Positions 1-10,503 of a stretch of DNA of 64,000 nt are shown here, one piece after another. The position numbers and the translations under genes are program-made. The notes under the pieces are model-generated. The model was not told where the DNA came from, did not search any database, and saw only the letters and a list, made by a program, of their open reading frames with translations. The DNA is from Strigamia acuminata (lineage: Eukaryota; Arthropoda; Chilopoda; Geophilomorpha; Linotaeniidae): NCBI GenBank assembly GCA_949358305.1, contig OX442314.1, positions 37,669,211 to 37,733,210 of the forward strand. The letters run 5' to 3'. Position 1 is the stretch's first letter. Every line of letters begins with the position of its first letter.

Positions 1-266
1 ATATAAAAATGGCGTAATTGGAAATATGCTGATCATCATACCTGGTTAAAATAGAAGTTAAAATGTTTTATTTTACTTTCTAATTAAAAATTTATCAATT
101 TTCATCTAGATGTAAAATTAACCCAAAAAATGATAATACAAGTACTGTTTAAAAAAAACGGAACATGCGAGCAGCCATGGAGTGCTGTATGAATATAATT
201 TCACGTCATATTGAATTAATTATAAATCTGTATTTTGAATTTAAAAACCTTTCATTAACTTTTCAG

Positions 267-3200
267 ATGGCAATCAATGATGGTCTCATGCCATTTCAAT
301 ACACTCAACTATCGCAGATGGGAATAGAGCTTCAAATTCAATTTATTTTTCGAAAAGTAAGTGAAGTTTAGTAAGTTTAGTTTTGGTTTAATTTAGGTTT
401 ATTTCTTTCCTGGCAGTATCGATTTTTGTCTACGAAATATCCGTTTTGCGAGCCGGACCAGAAAAAACAAATCCAATGTTATGATGAATGTGTGGCAAAA
501 CAAACTCAATTAGATCATCCAGAATGCAGGTAAAAATCTATTACATCATTTAAACCATTGAACATTATAAACTAATAGGTTTTTAAATTAGATTGCCATA
601 CATGACAGACAAAAATCTGCCAGATTGTAGTTTTGAACTGAACAAATCAATTGTGGCTAAGGTGTATGAAAACTCTTACAGTCATGAAATAGCTACATTG
701 GCATCATCAGACTGTGGCTGCTTGAGACCTTGTCAATACAATGTTTATCTCCTCATATTACAAACCGATGATCGTTAAGCTAAACTAAAACCATGTTCAT
801 GCATAATAAACAAAATCATTCCTCTCCCTTAGGTTTTCTGGATATTCAAAATGACAAAGGACTTTTAGGCTTTTATGTTTCTGTTCGAGAGGAGACATTT
901 GTGCAAATGACGGAAGTCTACATTTACTCAATTCCTGACTTGTTGGTAGATTTTGGCGGCAATTTGGGATTCTCATTGGGATTTTCACTTCTTTCTATAA
1001 TTGAGATTGCACATCTCTTTTTACTACTTTTGTATAAGTATATCAGACCTATCCATCTTGAATCCAGCATCAAAAAAAAAATTACCAATGAACTACAATT
1101 GGCAGTTCAGAAAAAAAAGACATTTGCAGATTCACAGACGAAGCTATTGTTGCTGCGAGAAAAACCTGTCCTGCCTCGCCTGTTTTATTTAATTCTTATT
1201 TCTATTTGTGTGTTACTAGCATTCTACGTGAGCAAGGAAAGAATATCATTTTATTTAAGCGAACCTACAAGATTTGTAGTAATCATTCAAGAAAATAACA
1301 CATTATATTTGCCTAATGTAATTGCATGTATGGATGGACCCAAGATGATTTACTACAGGAGAAAATATGCCAAAGAAATAGGGACGAATGAATGCAAGAT
1401 CCATTTTATCAATTTAATGAATATGACTATTAAAAAGAAAAAACCATCAATAGAGGATGTGTGGAAACTACAAACCCTTATAATGGATAAATATACAATA
1501 GATGCGTTTAAGAAGGTAGGTTTTAGGTCAAATATGTACTAGGGTTTCGGTACCGGGAAACCGGAGTACCGATTTCCCGGCGGGAAACCCGGTGAGAAAT
1601 CGCGGAACCAGGAACCGGGAAATTTGAAAAATAACCGGTTCCGTTGAAAACGTTGCTGAAACGTTATTTTAGTCATTAAAACGTACATTTTGAAACTTTT
1701 CAATGACAAAAATGGCCATTAAAAATGGCTAAAAACGGCTAAAAATGGCTAAAAGTGGCTGATTTGGACGAGAACGGCCATTTTTGACAAAAACGACTAT
1801 TTTTACCATGAAAACGGCTTAAAATGGCCATTTTTGACAATAAACGGTCATTTTTGCCATGAAAAATGGCTAAAAGTAACCATTTTTGATGAAGAACGGC
1901 CATTTTCACTATGAAAAATGGTTAAAAATTGCCGTTTTTGACGAAAAATGGCCATTTTTGAAAAAAACGACCATTTTTAGCCATTTTTCGTCGCCTACCT
2001 TTTTTAGTCCCGGGAGTACCGATTTCCTGAGAATACCGGCCATTTTGGTACCGGAAACCGGAAAAAGGCAGGAAAACAGAAACCCTAATATATACAGCAT
2101 TTCTGGTCAAGTTGTGGCTGGATATGGTCTTACCCACTGCAGTATGGGGTTTTACTACAATCAGAGGGACGCATACCCACGTAAGAATAAGACAGGGACC
2201 CCAAATTGTGGTAAAAATGCAGTTATGTCCACATCTGTCGTGATTAGAATAGTTTGCAGTTTGATTGAACCTTATAATTTGATGTTTATTAATGTTTTAC
2301 AGGGGAGTGGATTAAAAACTAATGTGTCTTGGCACCCGACACCAATGCACACCGGAACATGCTTTGAATCTGATATCAGCTTAGGTAGTGTAATTTTAAA
2401 TTTTATTGCATATTTAAAATACAATTACAATATTTTTTTCCAAGTTCCATTAAAGTATGCTGGGAGTGCTTCGATTATATTTTTTAGTCTTCTACCAAGC
2501 AACGATAAAACCTGCAAGCCGGATGAGTACGAAGTAATGTATCAATTGCTTCTTTACTAAAACTCATACACCCCTGGAAAAAAATAATTTCCATTCAGTA
2601 TGGCTGTTTAAAGTTTATCTACCAGGTGGCATAAAAATCCATTGAGATTCAATGACATCGGCCTTAACCCGTTCTCTTGTCTAGTCCTGACAACAGTATT
2701 AAAAGATAAACCGAGCAAACGATGATGTCATTGAATCTCAATAATTCTTTATCTTTCCTTGTGGACAAACTTAAGAGCTGTACTGCATTAAAGTTTTTGA
2801 CGCACTAGGTGAGAAGACAGACGAAAAGTGACGTAGAGAACGGAATTTGAAGTAGAAAACGAAAATTGAGGATAATCGCTTAACATTTAAAAAATCACAC
2901 ATCTCTCAAACAATTGCATACAAAATAATGCGATATAATATGCGCGTGTTAATAACAGCACTTAGTGAAGAACAAGACATTTTTCACAGAAATACAGACA
3001 ACTACAAACCACACCCACAACTTACCCAACCTCATAAAAATAAGATGTAGTTCGACATTGTGGCATAGTATAGACTGTATCCATGTGTAATTTTTTTTCA
3101 CGGGTGTACATAAAGTACACAATTCTTTGTTCTGTACTTCAAATGGTAACGGATAATGTTGTTAATAATCAATTTCTACTTTTAGATATATTTAAACAAA

Positions 3201-3955
3201 GGTGAAATAAAATTGCCATCAATTCTCAAAAGTAGAAGAAGTATTAAAAGAAACACTTGCACCTTTCTCACATTCAGAATGCTAAAAGTATGCACGCAAA
3301 TAATTACAAACGAATTAAAATTTATCAATCATCATAAATTCAGATCATTCGATTGAACTTGCAATCAAAACCATGCCTCAGCCATGGCGAATACAAAAGA
3401 TGCCAGGATGATTGTTACAACAAAAAGATTTATGATAACATCCAATGCAAGTAAGTTGTAAAATTAAATGAAAAAGACTTGCTGGTTTCTCTGCATACTT
3501 GCAAATGCCACATAGTTACCGGTACACATATTTTGCAATGTAGTTCATAAATTTATTTTTGCCATACTTTCAGGTTACCATTTCTTAACAACATAGACAA
3601 GAATGAATGTACCAGCGCAAAAGATGCCTTAACATCATTGGCATTTTTCTTAAATAGTTCCTTGAAACTTGATCTAAGCAAAGATTGTGGGTGTCACCAA
3701 CCTTGTGAAGAACCAGTGTTCGACACCTTTGTCTACTATTACATTCCTGAAGCATCGATATTGAATACTCTTTTTATAATTCCAATGAATAATGTAATTG
3801 AAGAGATTACACAAAAATTATCCTATAATGGAGTTGCACTGTGCTGCGATATTGGAAATTGTTTTGCACTAATGCTTGGTTTTTCCATTCTTGCAATTCC
3901 AGAACTCTTGCACAAGTTGTTTTTTCAGTTATTTAAATTAAAGAAAAAATTCTAA
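267..3955 (+). CDS. Fused tandem DEG/ENaC sodium-channel gene (5' partial)
   Basis: Nine exons can be placed with GT-AG borders and matching phases: 267-356, 417-529, 592-773, 833-1515, 2303-2384, 2445-2533, 3186-3287, 3344-3450, 3574-3955, giving about 609 aa to the stop. DEG/ENaC subunits are trimeric Na+ channels with two membrane helices (TM1, TM2) and a Cys-rich outer domain. Exons 1-3 encode Cys-rich extracellular sequence. Exon 4 encodes TM2 with the GxS filter (DFGGNLGFSLGFS, about 946-1041), a basic linker of about 45 residues, then a new TM1 (about 1170-1230) and the start of a second extracellular domain, with no stop or splice site between them. Exons 5-9 complete subunit two and end in a second TM2 with GFS (about 3850-3930). 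Exon phases from exon 5 on match the neighbouring genes at 27613 and 33331. The N-terminus of subunit one lies upstream or is lost. Fusion is read directly; expression as one chain is inferred. Confidence 0.82.
1540..2087. mobile_element. hAT-type MITE in an intron
   Basis: The ends are inverted (TAGGGTTTC at the left, GAAACCCTA at the right) and are flanked by 8-bp near-identical duplications, ATATGTAC (1532-1539) and ATATATAC (2088-2095). TAGGG termini with 8-bp duplications are typical of hAT elements. Near both ends are GGTACCGG palindromes. The interior is built from degenerate repeats of GGCCATTTTTGAC and AAAATGGC units. No transposase is present. It lies inside the 1516-2302 intron of the fused channel gene. 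Confidence 0.75.
2121..2186. repeat. Dispersed repeat, copy 1
   Basis: The segment starts TATGGTCTTACCCAC and ends with a GAGGGACGCATACCCACG block. The same two blocks, separated by unrelated sequence of similar length, occur at 30309-30372 in an intron of the DEG/ENaC pseudogene. It is a short interspersed repeat of unknown family. Confidence 0.5.
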
Positions 3956-5177
3956 CCGCATTCACAATCCCATGTTGACATTATAAAGCCATGCATCTTT
4001 AAAATCAAATAATAATTACCATTTATTGTTACCATTATAACCATTTATGCCTTCTGTGTTCTTTGTATACCTTATTGCGTTGTTGGGCTTGGGGCCCAAT
4101 ATATGTATATTGCACACAAACTATCAGCAATCTAATAGTGTTAGCGTTAAGTACTAGGTGCATTCCAAATATTTTGTTCATACTCTTACTTCAGGTTTAT
4201 GTCTGTACAAGTTTTACACATGCACGAATGCATTTACTAATAAATTAAAGTTATTGGACCATTTGTCTTAAAAAATTTGGATTGGTTCAGGAAGTCATAA
4301 TACTAGTATTATTTGATAGCCAAAAGTATCATCAGCATCTAATAACATTCATGTGCACCTGAATATTACCGGTACCTTTAAAACACAAATCGAGTGGTAT
4401 TTCAGTATTACTTGACAGGAATGTACCTACTAAATTTAAAATTGTGTGTAGGGATTAAATTAGTTGCATATGTTTAAAAAAAGGATTCAATTTTAAAAAT
4501 ATTTGTTGTTATTTTGGGTTTACTTCTTTCTCTGCACATCAAACTCACATTCTCTAACATAGTTCGATAGTCAGTTCAATTTTACTAGTAATTATTTGGT
4601 TTGGTCTTCATCTTTGTAATTTTTTTAATTGTATCGTATTTGAATTAGCAACGTCATTATTCTTCTAGTTTTGACTGTAAATTTACTTCATGTACTGTAC
4701 ATCATAGCAAATAAAGAGAAAATACACACAAAACAAACTCGTCCTTTGTTCTAATAAAAACAACTTTAGTATTATTAATGGGACTGGGACTATTTATCTT
4801 TGGTGAGCTGTAATATGCGCAAAATTCAAAAGGTCGACAGTTCATCGTGTTAATACATATTCATTCTTTTGAACTCAATGAAAAGGGTCAAACTTATATT
4901 TAATTGGTGGGCTGTTATACACGAAAGCTGCTCATTGTCAGACACAGATGGACTTACAATGTGTTGACAACGCATGTACAGCTAGAGAGCTACTCGTTCC
5001 TACAGCGAATTTTGTGATTCAACAGCAAATTTTGAGATTCGCCATTGGAAACCTATTTTTACGTTTCCAACGACAAAGTTCAGAATATTTGCCATTGGAA
5101 CAGCATTCAAACTGCAATAATGCAATTTTGAACTAATTAAGCGAGTACTGGGTAAAGCAGGATCAAGCCCTTTATAT
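3956..5177. other. Intergenic AT-rich DNA
   Basis: I see no convincing coding sequence here. The first part holds AATAAT/AATAAA-like poly(A) signals that could serve the fused channel gene. The short ORFs at 4063 and 4948 have no recognisable domain. Confidence 0.5.
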
Positions 5178-5262
5178 CCTGTGTTTGACACCTTTGTTTA
5201 CTTTTGACATCCTAAAGCAATGGTATTGAATGGTCTTTGTATAATTTGTGGTGACCCTGAAG
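5178..5262 (+). pseudogene. DEG/ENaC terminal-exon relic
   Basis: The stretch around GTGTTTGACACCTTTGTTTA and the following AGCAATGGTATTGAATGGTC is a diverged copy of the last exon of the fused channel gene (3718-3785, where GTGTTCGACACCTTTGTCTA is found). The copy contains an in-frame stop (TTTTGA) and is cut off at both ends, so it is a dead fragment. Confidence 0.7.
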
Positions 5263-5392
5263 TGTTTTTGTAAATTTAGAAAATAAATTTGTCACCATGT
5301 AAAGAAATTGTGTATTTTCATTTTATTTGGGTTTGGCACATGCCAAACCAAATAACATAATTAGGGGAAGAAAAATCTCCAAGCATATTGCA

Positions 5393-5637
5393 CCCCAATT
5401 TGGCTGGGGTGAAGCTGATAATTAACCGTTTTGGTGCAACAAATCCTTTGTTGCACCAAACACAGTTAATTGCGCAGATTTACTGTGCAGCTCTGAAGTG
5501 TGACAGGCCTGCAGGTGCAGGATTGCCACACTTCTGCACCAAATTGAGCTCACGGCGCACGGTTAGTGCGCAGAACTGAAGTATGCCTTGGCACACTTCA
5601 TCTTCTTTTTGGTCAGGGTATGGTGCAAAATAAACAG
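5393..5637. repeat. Older hairpin-array repeat interrupted by the gypsy insertion (left part)
   Basis: Consecutive short inverted repeats can be read: TTGGTGCAACAAA with TTTGTTGCACCAA (5433-5461), GAAGTGTG with CACACTTC, GCGCA with TGCGC, and GAAGTRTG-like with CACACTTC. The same hairpin motifs (GGTGCATCAAA / TTTGTTGCACC and TGCGCACATTTAGTGCGCA) resume at 19937 on the other side of the retrotransposon, so the element inserted into a pre-existing repeat made of hairpins. Confidence 0.6.
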
Positions 5638-7069
5638 TGCGGTGGCCCGGGTGCCACCGGGAAATTATGTTTTATTTTATTGTTTCGGAAACAAGACAAT
5701 TTCGAGCAAAAGGAAATAAACAATTCCGAATTTTATTTATTTTATGCATTTAGCAAAAGTTTGCTGTATTTTATTATTATTTCATATTTTATCTCGAAAT
5801 AAGTCAATTCGAGTTCATTGTCACCATTTTTGTATGTAAATCGAATAAAATATATGCATTTGAATTATAAACCAGTTGAATTTATTTTGAGTCTTGAAAG
5901 TTGCCAAAATTGGCAGTTTTATTATTATTTTGTGCCACAAAATAACAGCAGCATAATTGGAGTAATTAGTAGCTATTTTTAGAACTCTGCCTGTCTGCAG
6001 AAAACAGCTGAGTGGGAGGTTGCCAGGGCAACCCACCCACAAGCTAAGCAATACAGGAAGTGTTTCCTGCTAATAAGGAAATTTAGCAGAAACACTTCAG
6101 TCTTATTTTGAAAACCTTGTTGAAACCACCACGTGAAATTGCATCCAGAAAACCTGAAAACTCTGCTGTGATTTTGTGGCTAATTTGCCAAGATTTTAAG
6201 ACTCATCATTTTCTTGTAACAGTGAACCCACTGTTACGAGATATTTTCTTGTGATAACCACATTGTTATCACGAGAGCCCGTTTCTTGCAACAACCTGCT
6301 TGTTGTTGTGAGATTTCTTTCTTGTCGCTAAACGGGCGACGAGATATTTGTATTTTGCCAAGTTTGGCGACCCGCCGTCAAGGTCGTCACTCGTGCCGGC
6401 GTGCCGAGTGAGATCCGAGTCGTGGGTGTCGTCCAGTTTGGATTTGTGTAACGTAACCGAGACGTTTTCGCCACCGTCACGGTCGTCTGTCGCGCCGTCG
6501 TGCCGAGCAGAGACCCGAGTCGTGTGGGTAATCGTTTATCGAGGTGATTTAGTCGTGGGAGTGCGGACGTTTGTGAGACGTCGCGTTTGAAGAAAACGTC
6601 GGGAAAACGTTCCGTCGGCGTACGAGAACGTTCCACCAACGAGACGGAGTCGAGAAAGAGGAAATCCAGCGCCCAGCCGTCGCAGGATTTGGAGAGGGAC
6701 GAAACAGCGTCGAGGACGGAAAACCAGCGCCGTCGCCGCCATCTTCTTTATTTTATTCCTATTTTCCTAATTTCGATAAGTATTTTGTTTAGTATTTTGG
6801 TTATGTTAACGGTAAAAAGTAATGTTAAGAAAGCTGTGTAATTTCGTATATTATTTGTAATTTTGTGATTTATTCAAGACTAAGAATAAATCTCTATTGG
6901 GAGTTTTTAAAAGAGAAAAACATTTGTATTCTTTGAAATTAGTTTGTTAGTTAAATTCACTTAGGCCAATTAGACTAAATATAAATTTTAGTGATAGTGA
7001 GTTTTGTAAGTCCTATAAACGGCAATCCTTAGTGAGTCAGTTTTAGTAATAAGATTCCGGTTCACTACA
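5638..7069 (+). repeat. 5' LTR of gypsy element A
   Basis: It begins TGCGGTGGCCCGGG and ends TTCACTACA, matching 18501-19932 in length (1432 bp). It contains a hairpin at its very start (GGTGGC / GCCACC), a long stem near 6014-6042 (GTGGG and GGTTGCC with GGCAACC and CCCAC), four CTT-hairpin-GAG modules at 6213-6343, a CpG-rich block at 6360-6750, a CGCCATCTT motif at about 6737, and an AATAAA at 6885-6890 that could be the poly(A) signal. The promoter position is not certain from sequence. Confidence 0.95.
6213..6343 (+). other. Array of four CTT-hairpin-GAG modules in the LTR
   Basis: Four consecutive perfect or near-perfect inverted repeats are each preceded by CTT and followed by GAG. 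The stems are GTAACAGT/ACTGTTAC (6216-6223 with 6230-6237), GTGATAAC/GTTATCAC (6251-6258 with 6265-6272), GCAACAAC/GTTGTTGT (6288-6295 with 6302-6309) and GTCGC/GCGAC (6324-6328 with 6336-6340). The first three loops are 6 bases and the last is 7. Stem sequences differ while the frame is constant, as expected for a structural RNA or a protein-binding array. The same set occurs in the 3' LTR at +12863. Confidence 0.85.
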
Positions 7070-7071
7070 CT

Positions 7072-7084
7072 TGGGGGCCCGTCC
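7072..7084 (+). promoter_or_regulatory. Primer-binding site, tRNA-Pro type
   Basis: TGGGGGCCCGTCC starts two bases after the 5' LTR. From established knowledge, the tRNA-Pro primer-binding site of gammaretroviruses reads TGGGGGCTCGTCC, one base different. A proline tRNA primer is therefore the most likely, but the tRNA of this organism cannot be seen here. Confidence 0.7.
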
Positions 7085-7209
7085 ATTTGAACCTTAAGTG
7101 GATTTGCATTTGTGTAAAATTCTAGGGACCTCCAGAATTTTTTTTTTATTTTTTTTTGTGAAATCTTGTTAGTTATAAGTCTGTTTCTTTCTTCACTCTT
7201 TGATTGACC

Positions 7210-10200
7210 ATGCAACAAGACAGAGAAGCAGGAAGAGGGAAAGGTCCGGCACGTAGGACCAGACAGAGGGACGGAGCGTCGGAAGGACATCACGACACCC
7301 GCTCGCGATCGTCGTCACGATCAGCCGACAGTGGTCGAACGCCGAACCCATACAGTCAAGATCTTTGGCCTAATTCGGACAATGTTGACCATACTCTCGT
7401 CTCACGCCCACCCTCTCCCATGTCAATAGTAGAAAATGTTAGTTCTACTGCCAGTTTGAAGGCCGACTTATCGCATTTATCACGCGAAGAGCTGCTAATA
7501 GTGGCCAAGAAAAGGGGCCGATTGTTGAAAGCGCACCGTATTGCCGCGTCCAGGAGTAGGGACATTAGCGCTGTGACATCAGGTACCAGTACCCCGACTC
7601 AGGAAAGATTGGATAAGGTCCGCCAACGCATTCACGACCTGATGCAAGCTGCAGCTACCAGTTTAACAGAAGCGCAGCAGAAATATTTAGAGGGCGGCCC
7701 GATTACAGATGAAGAAGCAGCGGAGCGATTGGCAGCAATACAAGCCCGCGAAGATGACATTCGCATAGCAGGCTCGGAGGAATACCAACTCATGAAACAA
7801 ATGAGGTTGGAGGAATGCCAATTCAAAAATTCCAAATTGGAATTAGAGCTTGTTACGAAGCAGAAAGAGAACCGACTACAACAAGAAAAAGACCAAATGG
7901 AAGCTTTTAAAGTGCGCTTGGACACTCGGCAACAAGCTTTGTTTGCACGAGAAAAGGCAATGGAGACCGCGGTTCAAGATGAAAATGTCCGTCTTCGTCA
8001 AGCAACTCTGCAAGCGCAAGAAGATGCCGAGCGGATGCGCAAGGAGCTAGAAGATATGAAGTATCTCGCCCACATCAATTATCCGAGAGCTGCGGAACCG
8101 CAGAGAAGCTCACGTCCAGCAGATACTGGACGGAAAAGGGTTGATTCTTTTGGGACTTCGTCCAAAAGAGGGAGGGAAGGTGCTGAAGAAGATTCAGCAA
8201 GTAAAAAATTGCTATCGTCACCAACTAGGAATTTATTTGAAGTCATTGACCAGTGGAGTGCTCAACATTGTCCCAACAATCAAGGACAGACCACTCAACA
8301 CAGAACCAAGACAACAGAAGTTAATTTACAACCGGAAACCGTCACAATTCCAGCGACGAAGGGACTAAATGAACGTTCACGCGACGTGTACGCAGGCGAT
8401 TGGCCAGGAAAAAATGATCAACACCAATTTGGTGCGTCAAATTTCGAACAATCGAAAAATCCGAAAGCCAACAAAACTTTTCGCCCTTGGGAAGACGATT
8501 CGAACAAATTAAAAAATACAGACGATGGAAAACAAGAACAAGGCGCTTCAGCAAATCCTTTCGCGTCAAGTCAAGATGTGGATGAACGCCACCTGTCACA
8601 ACGAAATGAGGGAAGGCGCCAGACTGAGCATTATCCCTCACAAGGTGACCAAGTAGTCCCAACACAAGAATTTCCAGAAAGAAATTGCCATTATGTAGAC
8701 CGAGATAGGCGCCATGATGACGTTTCACATCAAAGACGGGATTATTACGCGTCATCACGTGGTAACACACATGAAAGAGATTCACGTTACCAATATGAAG
8801 ATCAAAATTATGATCGGCGATATTATACTAATGACTCGCGCCGAGGAGACGATTCGCATTACAGGGATCGATCACGGCAGAGAGGTAATTCGCGACAACG
8901 CGATGGGTCACGTCAAAGAGGTGGTTCTCATCAAGACGAAGAACAATCTCGTCAAAATGAATGGCAAAGAAGCCGCAATAGTCCACCACCAGGAGGCACA
9001 CAAAACGAAAGAGACGACCGAAAATACGCAAATTCGGAACATTTCCGACAGAATGAAGGAAATGACTCACGAAATTTCGGACAACGTCAACAAAGATCCG
9101 AATATCGTTCAGATGAGCATAGAACACCTGCTGGTGAAGCTAATGCATCTCAAATGACTCCTGCACAATGGCGAGAATTCATTAATAGTCAAATTGACGA
9201 ACGTTTAGCAAGAATTCCATCCAAAGCTCAAGAGATGGAAGAGGTTTTGCAAAAAAGAATTAGAAAATATTGTGCTGGAAATTGGTCACACACATTCACT
9301 GACCCAAGTCAAATAAAATGGGATAGAATAACACCAGACCCGTTTGATGGAACTTGGCAAGCCGGAACTCAATTTTTTGATGACGTAATGCAAATTGCAA
9401 GAAGTCACGGCATTGACCCGAGAACCACATTAGACAAGATTATTCCCAAAATTCTGACTGGTGGTGCAGCAAAATGGTTCTATGGTCGCTCATTTGCATC
9501 ATGGAACGAATTTGTACGCGCTTTTATGAAAGAATATGGAGAATCAAATGCAACTTTGTACCATAATTGGGATAACTTGAAACAAATGCTAGGTGAAGAT
9601 CTCCGCTCGTATTTGCGAAGGACGGAGGAATTACTTGATCAATTACCATACAATGTTGATGACTTTTCAGCTGATCGCCAATTCCGTCGAGGTTTAACGG
9701 AATTCTCAGAGAAAGTGTTGTCAATGGTCAAAGCACCTTTGGCGAATTCTTTTGAGAAATTGGCTGAATTTATGAGGACAAATCAGATGTACATTGACGA
9801 TCGATACATCAAAGATTTGCCACCGGAGGAGCAAAGGGGACAAGAGGAGTTGTTGCGACGCCAAGCAAACTTTGCTAGAGGAGGTACGAAAGTGATGCAA
9901 CCTCGATCACTATTCACCATGCCTCGCAAGGAAGTCACATTTCAGCGCGGCAAAGATAATGAACCAACTCCTCACCCTCCTCCAAAAATTCCAACTAGAC
10001 CCACAGCTAGATGGGCACAGGAAGTTGATGATCAAAGAGATATGGCAAGTAACCAAATAATCTCTATGGAATTGACTGACGAACACATTGAGACTTTGGT
10101 CGAAGCAACAAATGCATTTTACGCCAAAAATAATGCGACAACGGCCAAATACAAGCCGCCAATGCAACCAAAGTCAACAGTCTCTAGTGACACCAAAGAA

Positions 10201-10503
10201 GGTCAAAGTCATACGCCAAAGACTTTTTCACTGGAATTTCCAGCTAAAACTCAATCACAGGAAACTGAAAGCAATAGTCAAGCAACGACTGCATCAGTTA
10301 AAAGTGAAGGAAGTGTAGAAACAGCTACTACACCAAGGATGACGCCTGACAACGCACCTTGTCATAACTGCGGTGCATTAGGACATTGGGCAAGACAGTG
10401 CCAGCAACCAAAAAAGCAGTCTGCACCAAAAATGGACATTGAAAAGTTGGTGGACGCCCTCACTGAAGCCGTGCAAAAAAACTTGCGAGCGCGGGACCAG
10501 TAA
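7210..10503 (+). CDS. gag: Gag polyprotein of gypsy element A
   Basis: The ORF starts at ATG 7210 (context ACCATGC) and encodes 1097 aa, long for a Ty3/gypsy Gag. In order: a basic Arg/Ser-rich N-terminus; a Glu/Lys/Gln-rich coiled-coil segment (about residues 150-280); a long Arg/Asp/Ser/Gln-rich disordered region (about 480-650); a capsid-like region containing WDRITPDPFDGTW and AAKWFYGRSF (about 700-830); and one CCHC zinc knuckle, CHNCGALGHWARQC (about 1051-1064), which normally binds RNA during packaging. The last codons carry the frameshift site described separately. Gag forms the particle and packages the RNA. I see no internal stop, and the protein looks intact. Confidence 0.92.
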   Translation: MQQDREAGRGKGPARRTRQRDGASEGHHDTRSRSSSRSADSGRTPNPYSQDLWPNSDNVDHTLVSRPPSPMSIVENVSSTASLKADLSHLSREELLIVAKKRGRLLKAHRIAASRSRDISAVTSGTSTPTQERLDKVRQRIHDLMQAAATSLTEAQQKYLEGGPITDEEAAERLAAIQAREDDIRIAGSEEYQLMKQMRLEECQFKNSKLELELVTKQKENRLQQEKDQMEAFKVRLDTRQQALFAREKAMETAVQDENVRLRQATLQAQEDAERMRKELEDMKYLAHINYPRAAEPQRSSRPADTGRKRVDSFGTSSKRGREGAEEDSASKKLLSSPTRNLFEVIDQWSAQHCPNNQGQTTQHRTKTTEVNLQPETVTIPATKGLNERSRDVYAGDWPGKNDQHQFGASNFEQSKNPKANKTFRPWEDDSNKLKNTDDGKQEQGASANPFASSQDVDERHLSQRNEGRRQTEHYPSQGDQVVPTQEFPERNCHYVDRDRRHDDVSHQRRDYYASSRGNTHERDSRYQYEDQNYDRRYYTNDSRRGDDSHYRDRSRQRGNSRQRDGSRQRGGSHQDEEQSRQNEWQRSRNSPPPGGTQNERDDRKYANSEHFRQNEGNDSRNFGQRQQRSEYRSDEHRTPAGEANASQMTPAQWREFINSQIDERLARIPSKAQEMEEVLQKRIRKYCAGNWSHTFTDPSQIKWDRITPDPFDGTWQAGTQFFDDVMQIARSHGIDPRTTLDKIIPKILTGGAAKWFYGRSFASWNEFVRAFMKEYGESNATLYHNWDNLKQMLGEDLRSYLRRTEELLDQLPYNVDDFSADRQFRRGLTEFSEKVLSMVKAPLANSFEKLAEFMRTNQMYIDDRYIKDLPPEEQRGQEELLRRQANFARGGTKVMQPRSLFTMPRKEVTFQRGKDNEPTPHPPPKIPTRPTARWAQEVDDQRDMASNQIISMELTDEHIETLVEATNAFYAKNNATTAKYKPPMQPKSTVSSDTKEGQSHTPKTFSLEFPAKTQSQETESNSQATTASVKSEGSVETATTPRMTPDNAPCHNCGALGHWARQCQQPKKQSAPKMDIEKLVDALTEAVQKNLRARDQ

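Noticed and set aside
6328-6742. Overlapping ORFs in the LTR CpG block as genes
   Set aside because: They occur in several frames on both strands, repeat identically in both LTRs, and reflect high CpG content rather than coding.
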